The translations under genes were made by a program, and so were the position numbers. The notes under the pieces were generated by a model. That model saw only the letters and a list, made by a program, of their open reading frames with translations. It did no database searches and was not told the origin of the DNA. DNA of 64,000 nt, taken from contig JADCGQ010000021.1 of assembly GCA_020248945.1 (NCBI GenBank), positions 1-64,000 on the forward strand, given 5' to 3'. Positions 17,637 to 25,875 of this stretch are shown one piece after another; position 1 is the stretch's first letter, and every line of letters starts with the position of its first letter. This DNA is from Rubrivivax sp. GTDB taxonomy: Bacteria; Pseudomonadota; Gammaproteobacteria; Burkholderiales; Burkholderiaceae_C.

Positions 17637-19523
17637 ATGGACTCCGCCATCGCCGAACCGACCGCCGAATCGACCGCCGAACCGACAGTCGAGACCGATC
17701 GCCGCCTGAGCGCCGCTGTGCGCGACGGCAGCGCCACGCTGCAGCAACTGATGGACGAGGCGCAGCGCCTGCAATCGGCCGGCGAAGCCGCCGCCGCCGC
17801 GCGCGCCTACGAGGTCTGGCTCGGTGCGACGCGCCAGCCGCTGCAGCACCTGGCCTGCTTCAACTGGGGCACGCTGCTGTCGGCCCAGGGTGACGAGGCC
17901 GGCGCCGAGCGCGCCTACCGGCGTGCGCTGGCGATCGATGCCGGCTTCGCCCCCGCGCTGCTGAACCTGGGCCACCTGATGGAGCGCCGCAGCGATGCCG
18001 ATGGCGCGCTGGCCACCTGGCGCCAGGTCTTCGATGCCGTGCCACCCCCCACGCTCGACCACCGCCTGCATGCGCTGAACAACAGCGCGCGGCTGCTCGA
18101 GACGCAGCGCCGCTACCCCGAGGCCGAGGCGCTGATGGGCGCGAGCCTGGCGCTGAAGGCGGCGCAGCCCGACGTCATCCAGCACTACGTGCACATCCGC
18201 CAGAAGCAGTGCGCCTGGCCGCACGACAAGCCGGTGGGCGAGGTGACGCCGAACCAGTTTCTCTGCGGCACCTCGCTGCTGGCGATGATGGGCCTGAGCG
18301 ACGACCCGGCACTGCAGCTGATGGCGGCGCAGCGCTTCGTGCACGACAAGGTGCCCAAGGCCACCGGCGTGCCGCTGTTCTTGCGCACGCCGGCGGCCAC
18401 CGGCCGCATCCGCGTCGGCTACCTCAGTGGCGATCTGCACATGCACGCCGTGGGTCTGCTGACGCCCGAGTTGTTCGAGCTGCACGACCGCAGCCGCTTC
18501 GAGGTGAGCGCGTTCTGCTGGACGCCTGAATCCGCCACGCCGCAGCGCCAGCGCATCCTCAAGGCCTTCGACCAGGTGCTGCGCATCGGCGGTGTCGACG
18601 ACCTCACTGCGGCCAAGCAGATCGCGCTGGCCAGCGTGGACGTGCTGGTCGACCTGCAAGGCCTGACGGCCGGCGCGCGCCCCGGCATCCTGGTGCAGCG
18701 GCCGGCGCCGGTGCAGGTGAGCTACCTCGGGCTGCCGGGCACCTCGGCCGTGCCGGGCGTGGACTGGATGATCGTCGACGACTACACCATGCCGGCGGCG
18801 CTGGAGCCTTACTGCACCGAGCGGCCGATCAGGCTGCCGAGCTGCTACCAGGTGAGCGACCGCCAGCGCGAGGTGGCACCGATCCCTGACCGAGCCGAAG
18901 GCCGCGCGCGCTACGGCCTGCCGCAGGACGCCTTCGTCTACTGCAGCTTCAACAACAACCACAAGTTCACCGCCGAGGTCTTCAGCGGCTGGATGCGCAT
19001 CCTGGCCGCGGTGCCCGGCAGCGTGCTGTGGCTGCTGGCCGACAACGACACCTGCCGCGCGAACATGCTGGCCTGCGCGGCGGCACACGGCGTGGCGGCG
19101 GAGCGCCTGGTGTTCGCGCCGCGCGTGGCACCGGCCGAGTACCTGGCGCGCTTCACGCTGGCCGACCTGATGCTCGACACCTTCCCGTTCAACGCCGGCA
19201 CGACGGCGTCGGATGCGCTGTGGATGGGCCTGCCCATCGTCACGCGCAGCGGCCGCACCATCATCAGCCGCATGGCCGGCAGCCTGCTCACCGCCGTGGG
19301 CCTGCCGGATCTCATCACCGACACGCCGGCCGACTACGAGCGCCTGGCCATCACGCTGGGCCGCCAGCCGGCGCGTGTGGCCAGCCACCGGCGCTACCTG
19401 GCCGAACACGGCCGCGCCTCGCCGCTGTTCGATGTGCCGCGCATCGTGCGCGACATCGAGCAGGCCTTCGAGCGCCTGGCGCTGCAGGCGCGAGAGAAGC
19501 GCGCCGCGGGGCTGGCCTCGTGA
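17637..19523 (+). CDS. TPR-containing O-GlcNAc transferase, SPINDLY family
   Basis: The 628-residue cytoplasmic protein has TPR-like helices (about 45-155, for example AERAYRRALAIDAGFAPALLN) and a C-terminal GT41 catalytic region. Recognisable OGT motifs are GYLSGDLHMHAVGLL with the histidine of the first Rossmann lobe, CSFNNNHKFTAEVFSGWMRI and FPFNAGTTASDALWMGLPIV. GT41 enzymes transfer a sugar from UDP-GlcNAc or a related donor to Ser/Thr of proteins. A strong GGAGGA (17625-17630) six bases before the ATG fixes the start at 17637. It lies 38 nt upstream of the type I secretion ABC gene, which suggests that it modifies a secreted substrate. Confidence 0.92.
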   Translation: MDSAIAEPTAESTAEPTVETDRRLSAAVRDGSATLQQLMDEAQRLQSAGEAAAAARAYEVWLGATRQPLQHLACFNWGTLLSAQGDEAGAERAYRRALAIDAGFAPALLNLGHLMERRSDADGALATWRQVFDAVPPPTLDHRLHALNNSARLLETQRRYPEAEALMGASLALKAAQPDVIQHYVHIRQKQCAWPHDKPVGEVTPNQFLCGTSLLAMMGLSDDPALQLMAAQRFVHDKVPKATGVPLFLRTPAATGRIRVGYLSGDLHMHAVGLLTPELFELHDRSRFEVSAFCWTPESATPQRQRILKAFDQVLRIGGVDDLTAAKQIALASVDVLVDLQGLTAGARPGILVQRPAPVQVSYLGLPGTSAVPGVDWMIVDDYTMPAALEPYCTERPIRLPSCYQVSDRQREVAPIPDRAEGRARYGLPQDAFVYCSFNNNHKFTAEVFSGWMRILAAVPGSVLWLLADNDTCRANMLACAAAHGVAAERLVFAPRVAPAEYLARFTLADLMLDTFPFNAGTTASDALWMGLPIVTRSGRTIISRMAGSLLTAVGLPDLITDTPADYERLAITLGRQPARVASHRRYLAEHGRASPLFDVPRIVRDIEQAFERLALQAREKRAAGLAS

Positions 19524-19561
19524 ACTCGGCCTAGACGCGGGCCCCGCACACCCGCCTTCCG

Positions 19562-21817
19562 ATGAGCACCGCCCCGGCCGCCTGGGACCTCGAGAACGAC
19601 GCGCTCGCGCACGCGCTCGGCTGGCTCACGCGCCACCACGGCCGCGAGCGCAGCCCCGAGTCGCTGCTGGCGACGCTGCCGGTGCACGGCCGGCTGGCGC
19701 CCGACTTGGCCATCCGCGCGCTCGGCGAGGCCGGCTTCAGCGCCGGCCTCGTGCAGCGGCCGCTGGCCGAGATCAACGAGCTGCTGCTGCCCGCGGTGCT
19801 GCTGCTGAAGGAAGGCGACGCCTGCATCGTCGTGGCGCGCCACGCCGACGGCGGCCGCTACGACATCGTCATGCCCGGTCGCGAGCACCACGCCTGCCAG
19901 GCCAGCGAGGCCGAGCTGGCGGCCGAGTACACCGGCATCGCGCTGGTGGCCACGCCGCGGCCGCAGGTCACGGCCGGTGGCAGTGGCGGCGAGGGCGACG
20001 CGCGTCTGCTGGCCGACCCCTCGCAGCACTGGCTCTGGGGCACCATCCGCCGCTTCGTGCCCTACTACCGCAGCGCGCTGCTGGCGGCGCTGCTGTCGAA
20101 CGTGCTGATGCTGGTGACGGGCCTCGTCACCTCGGTCATCTTCGACAAGGTGATCCCGCACCAGGCCTTCGTCACGCTGTGGGCGCTGGCCATCGGCGGC
20201 GCCTTGGCGCTGGTGTTCGACCTCACCGCGCGGCAGCTGCGCACCCATCTCATCGACATGGCCGGCCGCAAGGCCGACCTGCTGGTGGGCAGCATCCTCT
20301 TCCGCCAGACCCTGGGCCTGCGCATGGAGCAGCGGCCGCAGTCGGCTGGTGCCTACGCGCACCACCTGGCGCAGGTGGAGCAGGTGCGCGAGTTCTTCGC
20401 CTCGGCCACCTTGTCGGCGATCTCGGACCTGCCCTTCATCATCATCTTCGTGGCCATGGTCTTCGTCGTCGGCGGGCCGCTGGGCTGGGTGCTGGTGCTG
20501 GCGATACCGACGCTGCTGCTGGGTGCGGCGCTGCTGCAGGGCGCGATGCGCCGCGCCACGATGGTGCAGATGCACCAGATGGCCGATCTGCACGGCGTGC
20601 TCGTCGAGGCGGTGGACGGCATCGAGGATCTCAAGGCCGCTGGCGCGCAGGGCCGCTTCCTGCGCCAGTACGAAGAGGCCACGGCCGCCCAGGCCACGAG
20701 CCAGCTGAAGATGCGCCGGCTGCAGGCGCTGACGATGAACGTCTCGGCCGTGGCGCAGCAGGCGGTGACGCTGGTGCTGCTGGTCTGGGGCGTGTACCTG
20801 ATCCACGCCCAGGTGGTGACGGGTGGCGCGCTCATCGGCGCCGTCATGTTCGCGGGCCGAGCACTGGCGCCGCTGGCGAGCGTCGTGCAACTCGCGACGC
20901 GCTACCAGGGCGCACGCGCGGCGATGCGCGCGCTCGACCACGTGATGAGCCAGCCCACCGAGCGCGAGGCCGGCAAGGTCTACGTGCCCAAGCGCGAGCT
21001 CTCGGGCCAGCTGGCGTTGGTGGAGGCTTCGTTCGCCTACCCCGCACCCGCGCTGCCGGGCGCGGTGGCCCAGGGCCAGGGACCGATGGTGCTGCAGCGC
21101 GCGACGCTGCGCTTCGCGCCGGGTGAGCGCGTGGCGGTGCTGGGCCGCATCGGCAGCGGCAAGAGCACGGTGCTGCGCCTGCTGGCGGGCCTGTACCTGC
21201 CGACGCAGGGGCAGGTCGAGGCCGACGGCGTGGACCTGCGCCAGATCGACCCCGCCGACTACCGCGCGAAGGTGGGCTTCGTGGCCCAGGACCCGCGCCT
21301 CTTCAGCGGCACGCTGCGCGACAACATCCTGCTCGACAGGCCCGCGGCCGACCCGTCCCGCCTGGGTGAGGTGGCGGCGCTCACGGGCCTGGACCGCCTG
21401 GTGAGCAGCCACCCGCAGGGCTGGGAGCTGCCGGTGGGCGAGGGCGGCTCGCTGCTGTCGGGCGGCCAGCGGCAGCTGGTGGCGCTGGCGCGCTGCCTCG
21501 TCACGCGGCCGCGCATCCTGCTGATGGACGAGCCCACGAGCAGCATGGACGCGCAGAGCGAAGTGGCCTTCTTGCGCCAGCTGCGCCAGGCGGCACAGGA
21601 GACGACGCTGATCGTCGTCACGCACCGGCCGGCGGTGCTGGAGCTGGTGAACCGCATCGTCGTGGTCGATGCCGGGCGCGTGGTGATGGACGGGCCGAAG
21701 GAGCAGGTGCTGGCGGCGCTGTCGGGTGCCAAGCCTTCCGCGCCGCCGGCCGGCGCGCCCAGCAACGTGCACCTGCACCCGAGCTCGCAGCCGGTGCAGC
21801 GCGAGGCGTCGGTATGA
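19562..21817 (+). CDS. Type I secretion system permease/ATPase (LapB/HlyB type)
   Basis: The 751-residue inner-membrane ABC exporter has three parts. An N-terminal C39-like domain (1-125) lacks the catalytic cysteine, so it binds rather than cleaves substrate. A six-helix membrane domain spans about 155-450. The nucleotide-binding domain has Walker A GRIGSGKST (from residue 528), signature LLSGGQRQ and Walker B ILLMDEPTSSMD. It exports RTX-type proteins with an HlyD adaptor and TolC. The adaptor follows at 21927; no TolC or RTX substrate gene is present in the window. The 109-nt gap to the adaptor holds a triplicated repeat. Confidence 0.94.
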   Translation: MSTAPAAWDLENDALAHALGWLTRHHGRERSPESLLATLPVHGRLAPDLAIRALGEAGFSAGLVQRPLAEINELLLPAVLLLKEGDACIVVARHADGGRYDIVMPGREHHACQASEAELAAEYTGIALVATPRPQVTAGGSGGEGDARLLADPSQHWLWGTIRRFVPYYRSALLAALLSNVLMLVTGLVTSVIFDKVIPHQAFVTLWALAIGGALALVFDLTARQLRTHLIDMAGRKADLLVGSILFRQTLGLRMEQRPQSAGAYAHHLAQVEQVREFFASATLSAISDLPFIIIFVAMVFVVGGPLGWVLVLAIPTLLLGAALLQGAMRRATMVQMHQMADLHGVLVEAVDGIEDLKAAGAQGRFLRQYEEATAAQATSQLKMRRLQALTMNVSAVAQQAVTLVLLVWGVYLIHAQVVTGGALIGAVMFAGRALAPLASVVQLATRYQGARAAMRALDHVMSQPTEREAGKVYVPKRELSGQLALVEASFAYPAPALPGAVAQGQGPMVLQRATLRFAPGERVAVLGRIGSGKSTVLRLLAGLYLPTQGQVEADGVDLRQIDPADYRAKVGFVAQDPRLFSGTLRDNILLDRPAADPSRLGEVAALTGLDRLVSSHPQGWELPVGEGGSLLSGGQRQLVALARCLVTRPRILLMDEPTSSMDAQSEVAFLRQLRQAAQETTLIVVTHRPAVLELVNRIVVVDAGRVVMDGPKEQVLAALSGAKPSAPPAGAPSNVHLHPSSQPVQREASV

Positions 21818-21831
21818 GGCGGCCCGGCAGC

Positions 21832-21907
21832 TCCGTTCGGGGTGAGCCCATTACCTCCGTTCGGGCTAAGCCCATTACTTCCGTTCGGGCTGAGCCTGTC
21901 GAAGCCC
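21832..21907 (+). repeat. Three tandem 24-nt units of a dispersed repeat
   Basis: Units begin at 21832, 21856 and 21880 with the shared start TCCGTTCGG and a period of exactly 24 nt. The first two units diverge (GGTGAGCC, GGCTAAGCC); the third is the canonical form, core TTCGGGCTGAGCC then TGTCGAAGCCC, with inverted arms GGGCT/AGCCC. The canonical unit recurs at 32183-32209 (opposite strand) and 61498-61525. Confidence 0.85.
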
Positions 21908-21926
21908 TCGCCCCCGGCGCGACACC

Positions 21927-23150
21927 ATGAGCCTCTTCTCCAAACCCAGCGGCCGCGAGCTCGGCCGCGACGACATGGCCTACGTCAGCCCAGTGGCGGC
22001 GGCGCAGGTCGTGGAGCCCGCGCCGGCGGCCATCTGGGCCGTGTACCTGATGCTGGCCGCGCTGGCGGTGGCGCTGGCCTGGGCGGCGTTTGCGCAGGTG
22101 GACATCGTCGCCAAGGCACCCGCCCGCGTGGTGCCCGAAGGCCGCGAGCAGGTGATTGCCAGCCTCGAGGGCGGCATCCTGCGCGAACTGCTGGTGCGCG
22201 AAGGGCAGGTCGTGGCCAAGGGGCAGCCGCTGGCGCTGCTCGACCCCACGCGCGTGGAGGCGCAGCAGGCCGAAGGCCAGACGCGCCGCTCGGCGCTGCA
22301 GGCCGCGGTCATCCGGCTGACGGCCGAAGTGGCCGGCAAGGCGCCCGGGTTTCCCGACGAACTGCCGGCCGCCGTGGTCGAGGCCGAGATGGACAGTTAC
22401 GCCGCCCGCCAGCGGTCACTGTCGGAGGCCGTGGCGGCGCAGCAGCGCAGCATCGCGCTGCTCAACCGCGAGCTCGGCGTGGCCGAGTCGATGTCGAGCA
22501 AGGGCCTCATGAGCGAGGTCGAGGTGATGCGCCTGAAGCGCCAGGCCAACGAGCTGCAGCTGCAGGTGGCCGAGCGCGGCAACCGCTTCCGCCAGGACGC
22601 GCAGGCCGAGCTGGTGAAGGCGCGCAACGAGCTGGCGTTGCTCGACGAGCAGATGGTGGTGCGCGACGACGCGATGCGGCGCAGCACGCTCGTTTCGCCT
22701 GTCAAGGGCATCGTCAAGGTCGTGCGCCACCACACGCCGGGTGGCATCGTGGCCCCGGGCGCCACGGTGATGGAGGTGGTGCCCATCGCCGACAGCGTGC
22801 TGATCGAGGCGCGGGTGCAGCCGGCCGACATCGGCTTCGTGCGCGTGGGGCAGCCGGTGGAGATCAAGCTCAGCGCCTACGAGTACACGATCTTCGGCGC
22901 GCTGAAGGGCCGTGTCGAGGTGCTGAGCCCCGACGCACTGGGCGACCCCGAGCGCGCCGCGCAGCCGGGCGGCACCTGGTACCGCGCGCTGGTGCGGGCC
23001 GACGTCGCGGGCCTGGAGCACCTGGGCCAGTTGCTGCCGGTGATGCCCGGCATGGCCGGCAGCGCCGAGATCCGCACCGGCCAGCGCTCGGTGATGCGCT
23101 TCCTGCTGACGCCGATGCTGAAGAGCGGCGAGGCGTTTCGGGAGCGCTGA
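21927..23150 (+). CDS. HlyD-family type I secretion periplasmic adaptor
   Basis: The 407-residue protein has a short cytoplasmic N-terminus, one membrane segment at about residues 35-57, a lipoyl half-motif (VVPEGREQVIASLEGGILREL), a long coiled-coil hairpin (about 110-250) and the closing lipoyl and beta-barrel part (LVSPVKGIVKVV). It links the inner-membrane ABC exporter at 19562 to an outer-membrane TolC-type channel. It belongs to the LapC/HlyD group rather than the drug-efflux MFPs because of the N-terminal anchor and the final RTGQRSVMRFLLTPM segment. Confidence 0.94.
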   Translation: MSLFSKPSGRELGRDDMAYVSPVAAAQVVEPAPAAIWAVYLMLAALAVALAWAAFAQVDIVAKAPARVVPEGREQVIASLEGGILRELLVREGQVVAKGQPLALLDPTRVEAQQAEGQTRRSALQAAVIRLTAEVAGKAPGFPDELPAAVVEAEMDSYAARQRSLSEAVAAQQRSIALLNRELGVAESMSSKGLMSEVEVMRLKRQANELQLQVAERGNRFRQDAQAELVKARNELALLDEQMVVRDDAMRRSTLVSPVKGIVKVVRHHTPGGIVAPGATVMEVVPIADSVLIEARVQPADIGFVRVGQPVEIKLSAYEYTIFGALKGRVEVLSPDALGDPERAAQPGGTWYRALVRADVAGLEHLGQLLPVMPGMAGSAEIRTGQRSVMRFLLTPMLKSGEAFRER

Positions 23151-23157
23151 GCGGCGT

Positions 23158-24069
23158 TCAGCGCAGCTCGGTCACTTCGTCGCCCTCGGCCGCCACGCAG
23201 CCGTCGGCAATCGGCGTCCAGCCCTGGCGCAGCACCATGCGGCTCTTCGTGTGGCAGACCTCGAAGCGTTCGGCTTGCGGATGCAGCCGCTGCACGAAGG
23301 CCTCGATGGCCGCCGGCATGCTGACTTCGAAGCGCGCCTGCGCCAGCTGTTCGGGCGGGTGATCGTCGCGGTTCAGCCAGGGGCTGAAGGCGGTGAGCCA
23401 GAGGAAGGGGCGCGCCGGCAGCTGGAAGTCGGCGCCGCGGTAGCCCTGCTGGCGCAGCCAGCGCTGGGCCTGCTCGCGCGGGGGCGCCGCGGCGCTGAAG
23501 GGCCCGCCCCAGGCCGAGGCCATCAGCTCGGCCAGCCACTGGTTGCAGTTCTGGTAGACCAGTCCGTGGGCGTAGGCGTTGGCGCTGTAGCGCCCGCCGA
23601 GCAGCGACAGCGCCTTCGGTGCGTCGAGCGCCTCGGCCTCGAGCGAGCGGGCGGCGTCGCGCGGCAGCACCACCACCGAGAGGTAGCCCAGTTCGGGCTC
23701 CAGCGTGCCCATCAGGAAGGCCGTGAGCCCCTGGTCGAACAGGCGCGGCTGCTGCTCGTCGCAGGCGAAGTACAGCTGGCGCACGGCCCAGGGCGTTTCG
23801 GGGCTGGCCCGCAGCGCCAGGCCGGCGTGCGAGTAGCGCATGTCGAACCAGCTGAGTGCCAGGCCGCTGCGCGACACCAGCGCCACGTCGGCGCCGCGGC
23901 GCTCGAGCTCCGTCCGCACTCGCTGGCTCACCTGCAGCAGCACGTTCTGCTGCGCGGCGCTGAGCTCGGGGCTGTCGGTGCAGGACTGCAGCGACGCTGC
24001 CGCAGCCGGGCCGGCCGCGAGCGCGGCCAGGCAGCCCGCCAGCAGCAGGCCGGCCGCACGCCGGCGCAC
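23158..24069 (-). CDS. DUF2145 protein, copy 1 (with candidate Cys)
   Basis: The 303-residue protein has a signal peptide (basic start, hydrophobic LLLAGCLAALAAGPAAAA) and is therefore periplasmic or lipid-anchored. Conserved points shared with the second DUF2145 in this window are MRYSHAGLALR with His81 and VYQNCNQWLAE with Cys175. The His-then-Cys order resembles circularly permuted NlpC/P60 (YiiX-like) hydrolases; this is an inference, not an established assignment. The start is a GTG at 24069, two bases after the stop of the serine-rich protein gene, so the two genes form a module. Function is unknown. Confidence 0.8.
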   Translation of the reverse strand: MRRRAAGLLLAGCLAALAAGPAAAASLQSCTDSPELSAAQQNVLLQVSQRVRTELERRGADVALVSRSGLALSWFDMRYSHAGLALRASPETPWAVRQLYFACDEQQPRLFDQGLTAFLMGTLEPELGYLSVVVLPRDAARSLEAEALDAPKALSLLGGRYSANAYAHGLVYQNCNQWLAELMASAWGGPFSAAAPPREQAQRWLRQQGYRGADFQLPARPFLWLTAFSPWLNRDDHPPEQLAQARFEVSMPAAIEAFVQRLHPQAERFEVCHTKSRMVLRQGWTPIADGCVAAEGDEVTELR

Positions 24070-24071
24070 GC

Positions 24072-24551
24072 TCAGGCGCCGAGCTTGCGCGTGGCGAACT
24101 CGCGCCGCTGGGCGTCGTGCACGATCAGGAAGAAGGGCTCGCGCGCCTCGGCGGCAGTGCCGGCCGCCAGCGCCCAGCCGTAGCTGCGCTCGCGGGCGTG
24201 CAGCGTGCTGCCTTCGGCCAGCGCGGCCTGGCGCACGGCGGCCTCGGGCAGCACCAGCTCGAGCGTCGTGCTGGTGGTGGCGTCGAGCGCAGCCAGCGTC
24301 AGCTGCAGCCGGCCGGTGGTGCCGACCTCGGCCACGCGCACGATGCGGTAGTGGCCCTCGGCGATCTTCTTCTCGCCCTTGGACGAGTCGCTGCTCGAGC
24401 CGAAGGAGTCGGAGACGCTGCCCGACGAGGCCGACGAGCCCTCGGACGAGGCCGAGGAGGCCGAGCTCGCGGCGTGCGCCGGCAGCGTGGCGAGGGCCAG
24501 CGTGGCCAGCAGGGCGGTGACAGCGAGGGCGGCGGACTTGCGACGGACCAT
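24072..24551 (-). CDS. Secreted serine-rich small protein, partner of DUF2145
   Basis: The 159-residue product has a signal peptide ending at LPAHA (residue 27), then a low-complexity serine tract of about 35 residues (SSASSASSEGSSASS and onward), and a compact domain (GHYRIVRVAEVGTTGRLQL to REPFFLIVHDAQRREFATRKL). An AGGAG seven bases before the ATG at 24551 supports this start. No known family is recognised. It lies directly upstream of the DUF2145 gene. At 49650 another small secreted protein precedes the second DUF2145 gene, so the pairing looks functional. Confidence 0.78.
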   Translation of the reverse strand: MVRRKSAALAVTALLATLALATLPAHAASSASSASSEGSSASSGSVSDSFGSSSDSSKGEKKIAEGHYRIVRVAEVGTTGRLQLTLAALDATTSTTLELVLPEAAVRQAALAEGSTLHARERSYGWALAAGTAAEAREPFFLIVHDAQRREFATRKLGA

Positions 24552-24737
24552 GGGCGTGCTCCTGGGGGGACGGGTTGCCGTCGATGCTACGGCGCAAACC
24601 GGCGCCGTGGCACGGCGGCTGCGGTCAGCCTGCAACAGCCGGTGCCACGGGTGTCGAGCCCTTCACGCCGGTCTCCTGCTTCACGCCCGGGCTGGCCCCG
24701 AGGCCCCGGGCAGAGCGCCTGACTACACTCGCCGCGC

Positions 24738-25661
24738 ATGGAGACCAAGTGGCTTGAGGACTTCGTGAGCCTGGCCGAGACGCGCAGCTTCTCGCGCTCG
24801 GCGCAGTTGCGGCATGTCACGCAGCCGGCGTTTTCGCGCCGCATCCAGGCGCTCGAGGCCTGGGCCGGCATCGACCTGGTGGACCGCTCGGCCTACCCCA
24901 CGCGCCTGACAGCCGCCGGTGAAACGCTGCACGCGCAGGCGCTCGAGGTGCTCGAGGCCCTGCAGGCCACGCGCAACATGATGCGCAGCCACCAGGCGGC
25001 CGACCAGGACATGATCGAGTTCGCGGTGCCGCACACGCTGGCCTTCACCTTCTTCCCGCACTGGCTGATGGACCTGCGGCAGAACTTCGGCGCCGTGAAG
25101 ACGCGCCTGACGGCGCTGAACGTGCACGACGCGGCGCTGCGCCTGACGGAAGGCGGCTGCGACCTGCTCATCGCCTACCACCACCCGAGCCAGCCGCTGC
25201 GCCTGAGCGACGACCGCTACGAGATGCTGGCGCTGTCGAGCGAGACGCTGGCGCCCTATGCCAAGGCCGGCGCCGACGGCCGGCCGCTGTTCACGCTGCC
25301 CGGCCGGCCCGGCGAGCGCGTGCCCTTCCTCAGCTACGCCTCGGGCGCCTACATGGCCGGGCTGGTGGAGGCCATCCGCAAGCAGGCCGGCGAGCCGCTG
25401 GCGCTGGAGGCCATCTACGAAACCGACATGGCCGAGGGCCTGAAGGCGATGGCCCTCGAAGGCCACGGACTGGCCTTCCTGCCGCACAGCTCGGTGCGCA
25501 AGGAGCTGAAGGCGCGACGGCTCGTGGCAGCCTCGGCCGACCCGGCGCTGTCGCTGACGATGGAGGTGCGCATCTACCGCGAGCGCCCGGAGGCGGCGCG
25601 CCACCGCAAGCCGGCGGTGCAGGCGCTGTGGGACTACCTCGGTTCTCAGGGACAACCCTGA
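24738..25661 (+). CDS. LysR-family regulator, HypT/YjiE-like
   Basis: The 307-residue regulator starts METKWLEDFVSLAETRSFSRS and has the winged HTH with QPAFSRRIQALE, followed by a periplasmic-binding-like effector domain. The opening closely resembles E. coli HypT (YjiE), a hypochlorite-responsive LysR protein. HypT uses methionines for sensing, and I cannot judge conservation of those residues here. It precedes gltI by 214 nt on the same strand, so it may control the glutamate/aspartate transporter instead of, or as well as, an oxidative response. It is divergent from the serine-rich/DUF2145 module. Confidence 0.88.
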   Translation: METKWLEDFVSLAETRSFSRSAQLRHVTQPAFSRRIQALEAWAGIDLVDRSAYPTRLTAAGETLHAQALEVLEALQATRNMMRSHQAADQDMIEFAVPHTLAFTFFPHWLMDLRQNFGAVKTRLTALNVHDAALRLTEGGCDLLIAYHHPSQPLRLSDDRYEMLALSSETLAPYAKAGADGRPLFTLPGRPGERVPFLSYASGAYMAGLVEAIRKQAGEPLALEAIYETDMAEGLKAMALEGHGLAFLPHSSVRKELKARRLVAASADPALSLTMEVRIYRERPEAARHRKPAVQALWDYLGSQGQP

Positions 25662-25770
25662 TCGTGCATGCCGCTGCCGCATGGCGCGCATGCGCATCGG
25701 CATTGGCAGCAGGGCGATGTCGGCCGCTACAGTCCGCCGCCGTTCCCCACCAACCGCCTTTTGGCCACGG

Positions 25771-25792
25771 TGGCACGCCCCGTGCATGCACG
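25771..25792 (+). promoter_or_regulatory. Candidate sigma-54 promoter of gltIJKL
   Basis: TGGCACG (25771-25777), four cytosines, then GTGCA (25782-25786) gives the GG-N10-GC spacing of -24/-12 promoters and differs from consensus by one base. Expected transcription start is near 25797, about 79 nt before the gltI ATG. The -12 part overlaps a perfect 12-nt palindrome, CGTGCATGCACG (25781-25792). Confidence 0.6.
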
Positions 25793-25875
25793 GGCTTCCA
25801 CCCGGACGAACAACGGGGGCTGATTCCTAGAATCAGCGTCGGTGTCGTCCGTCGACGATGTTTCCAGGAGTCTCC

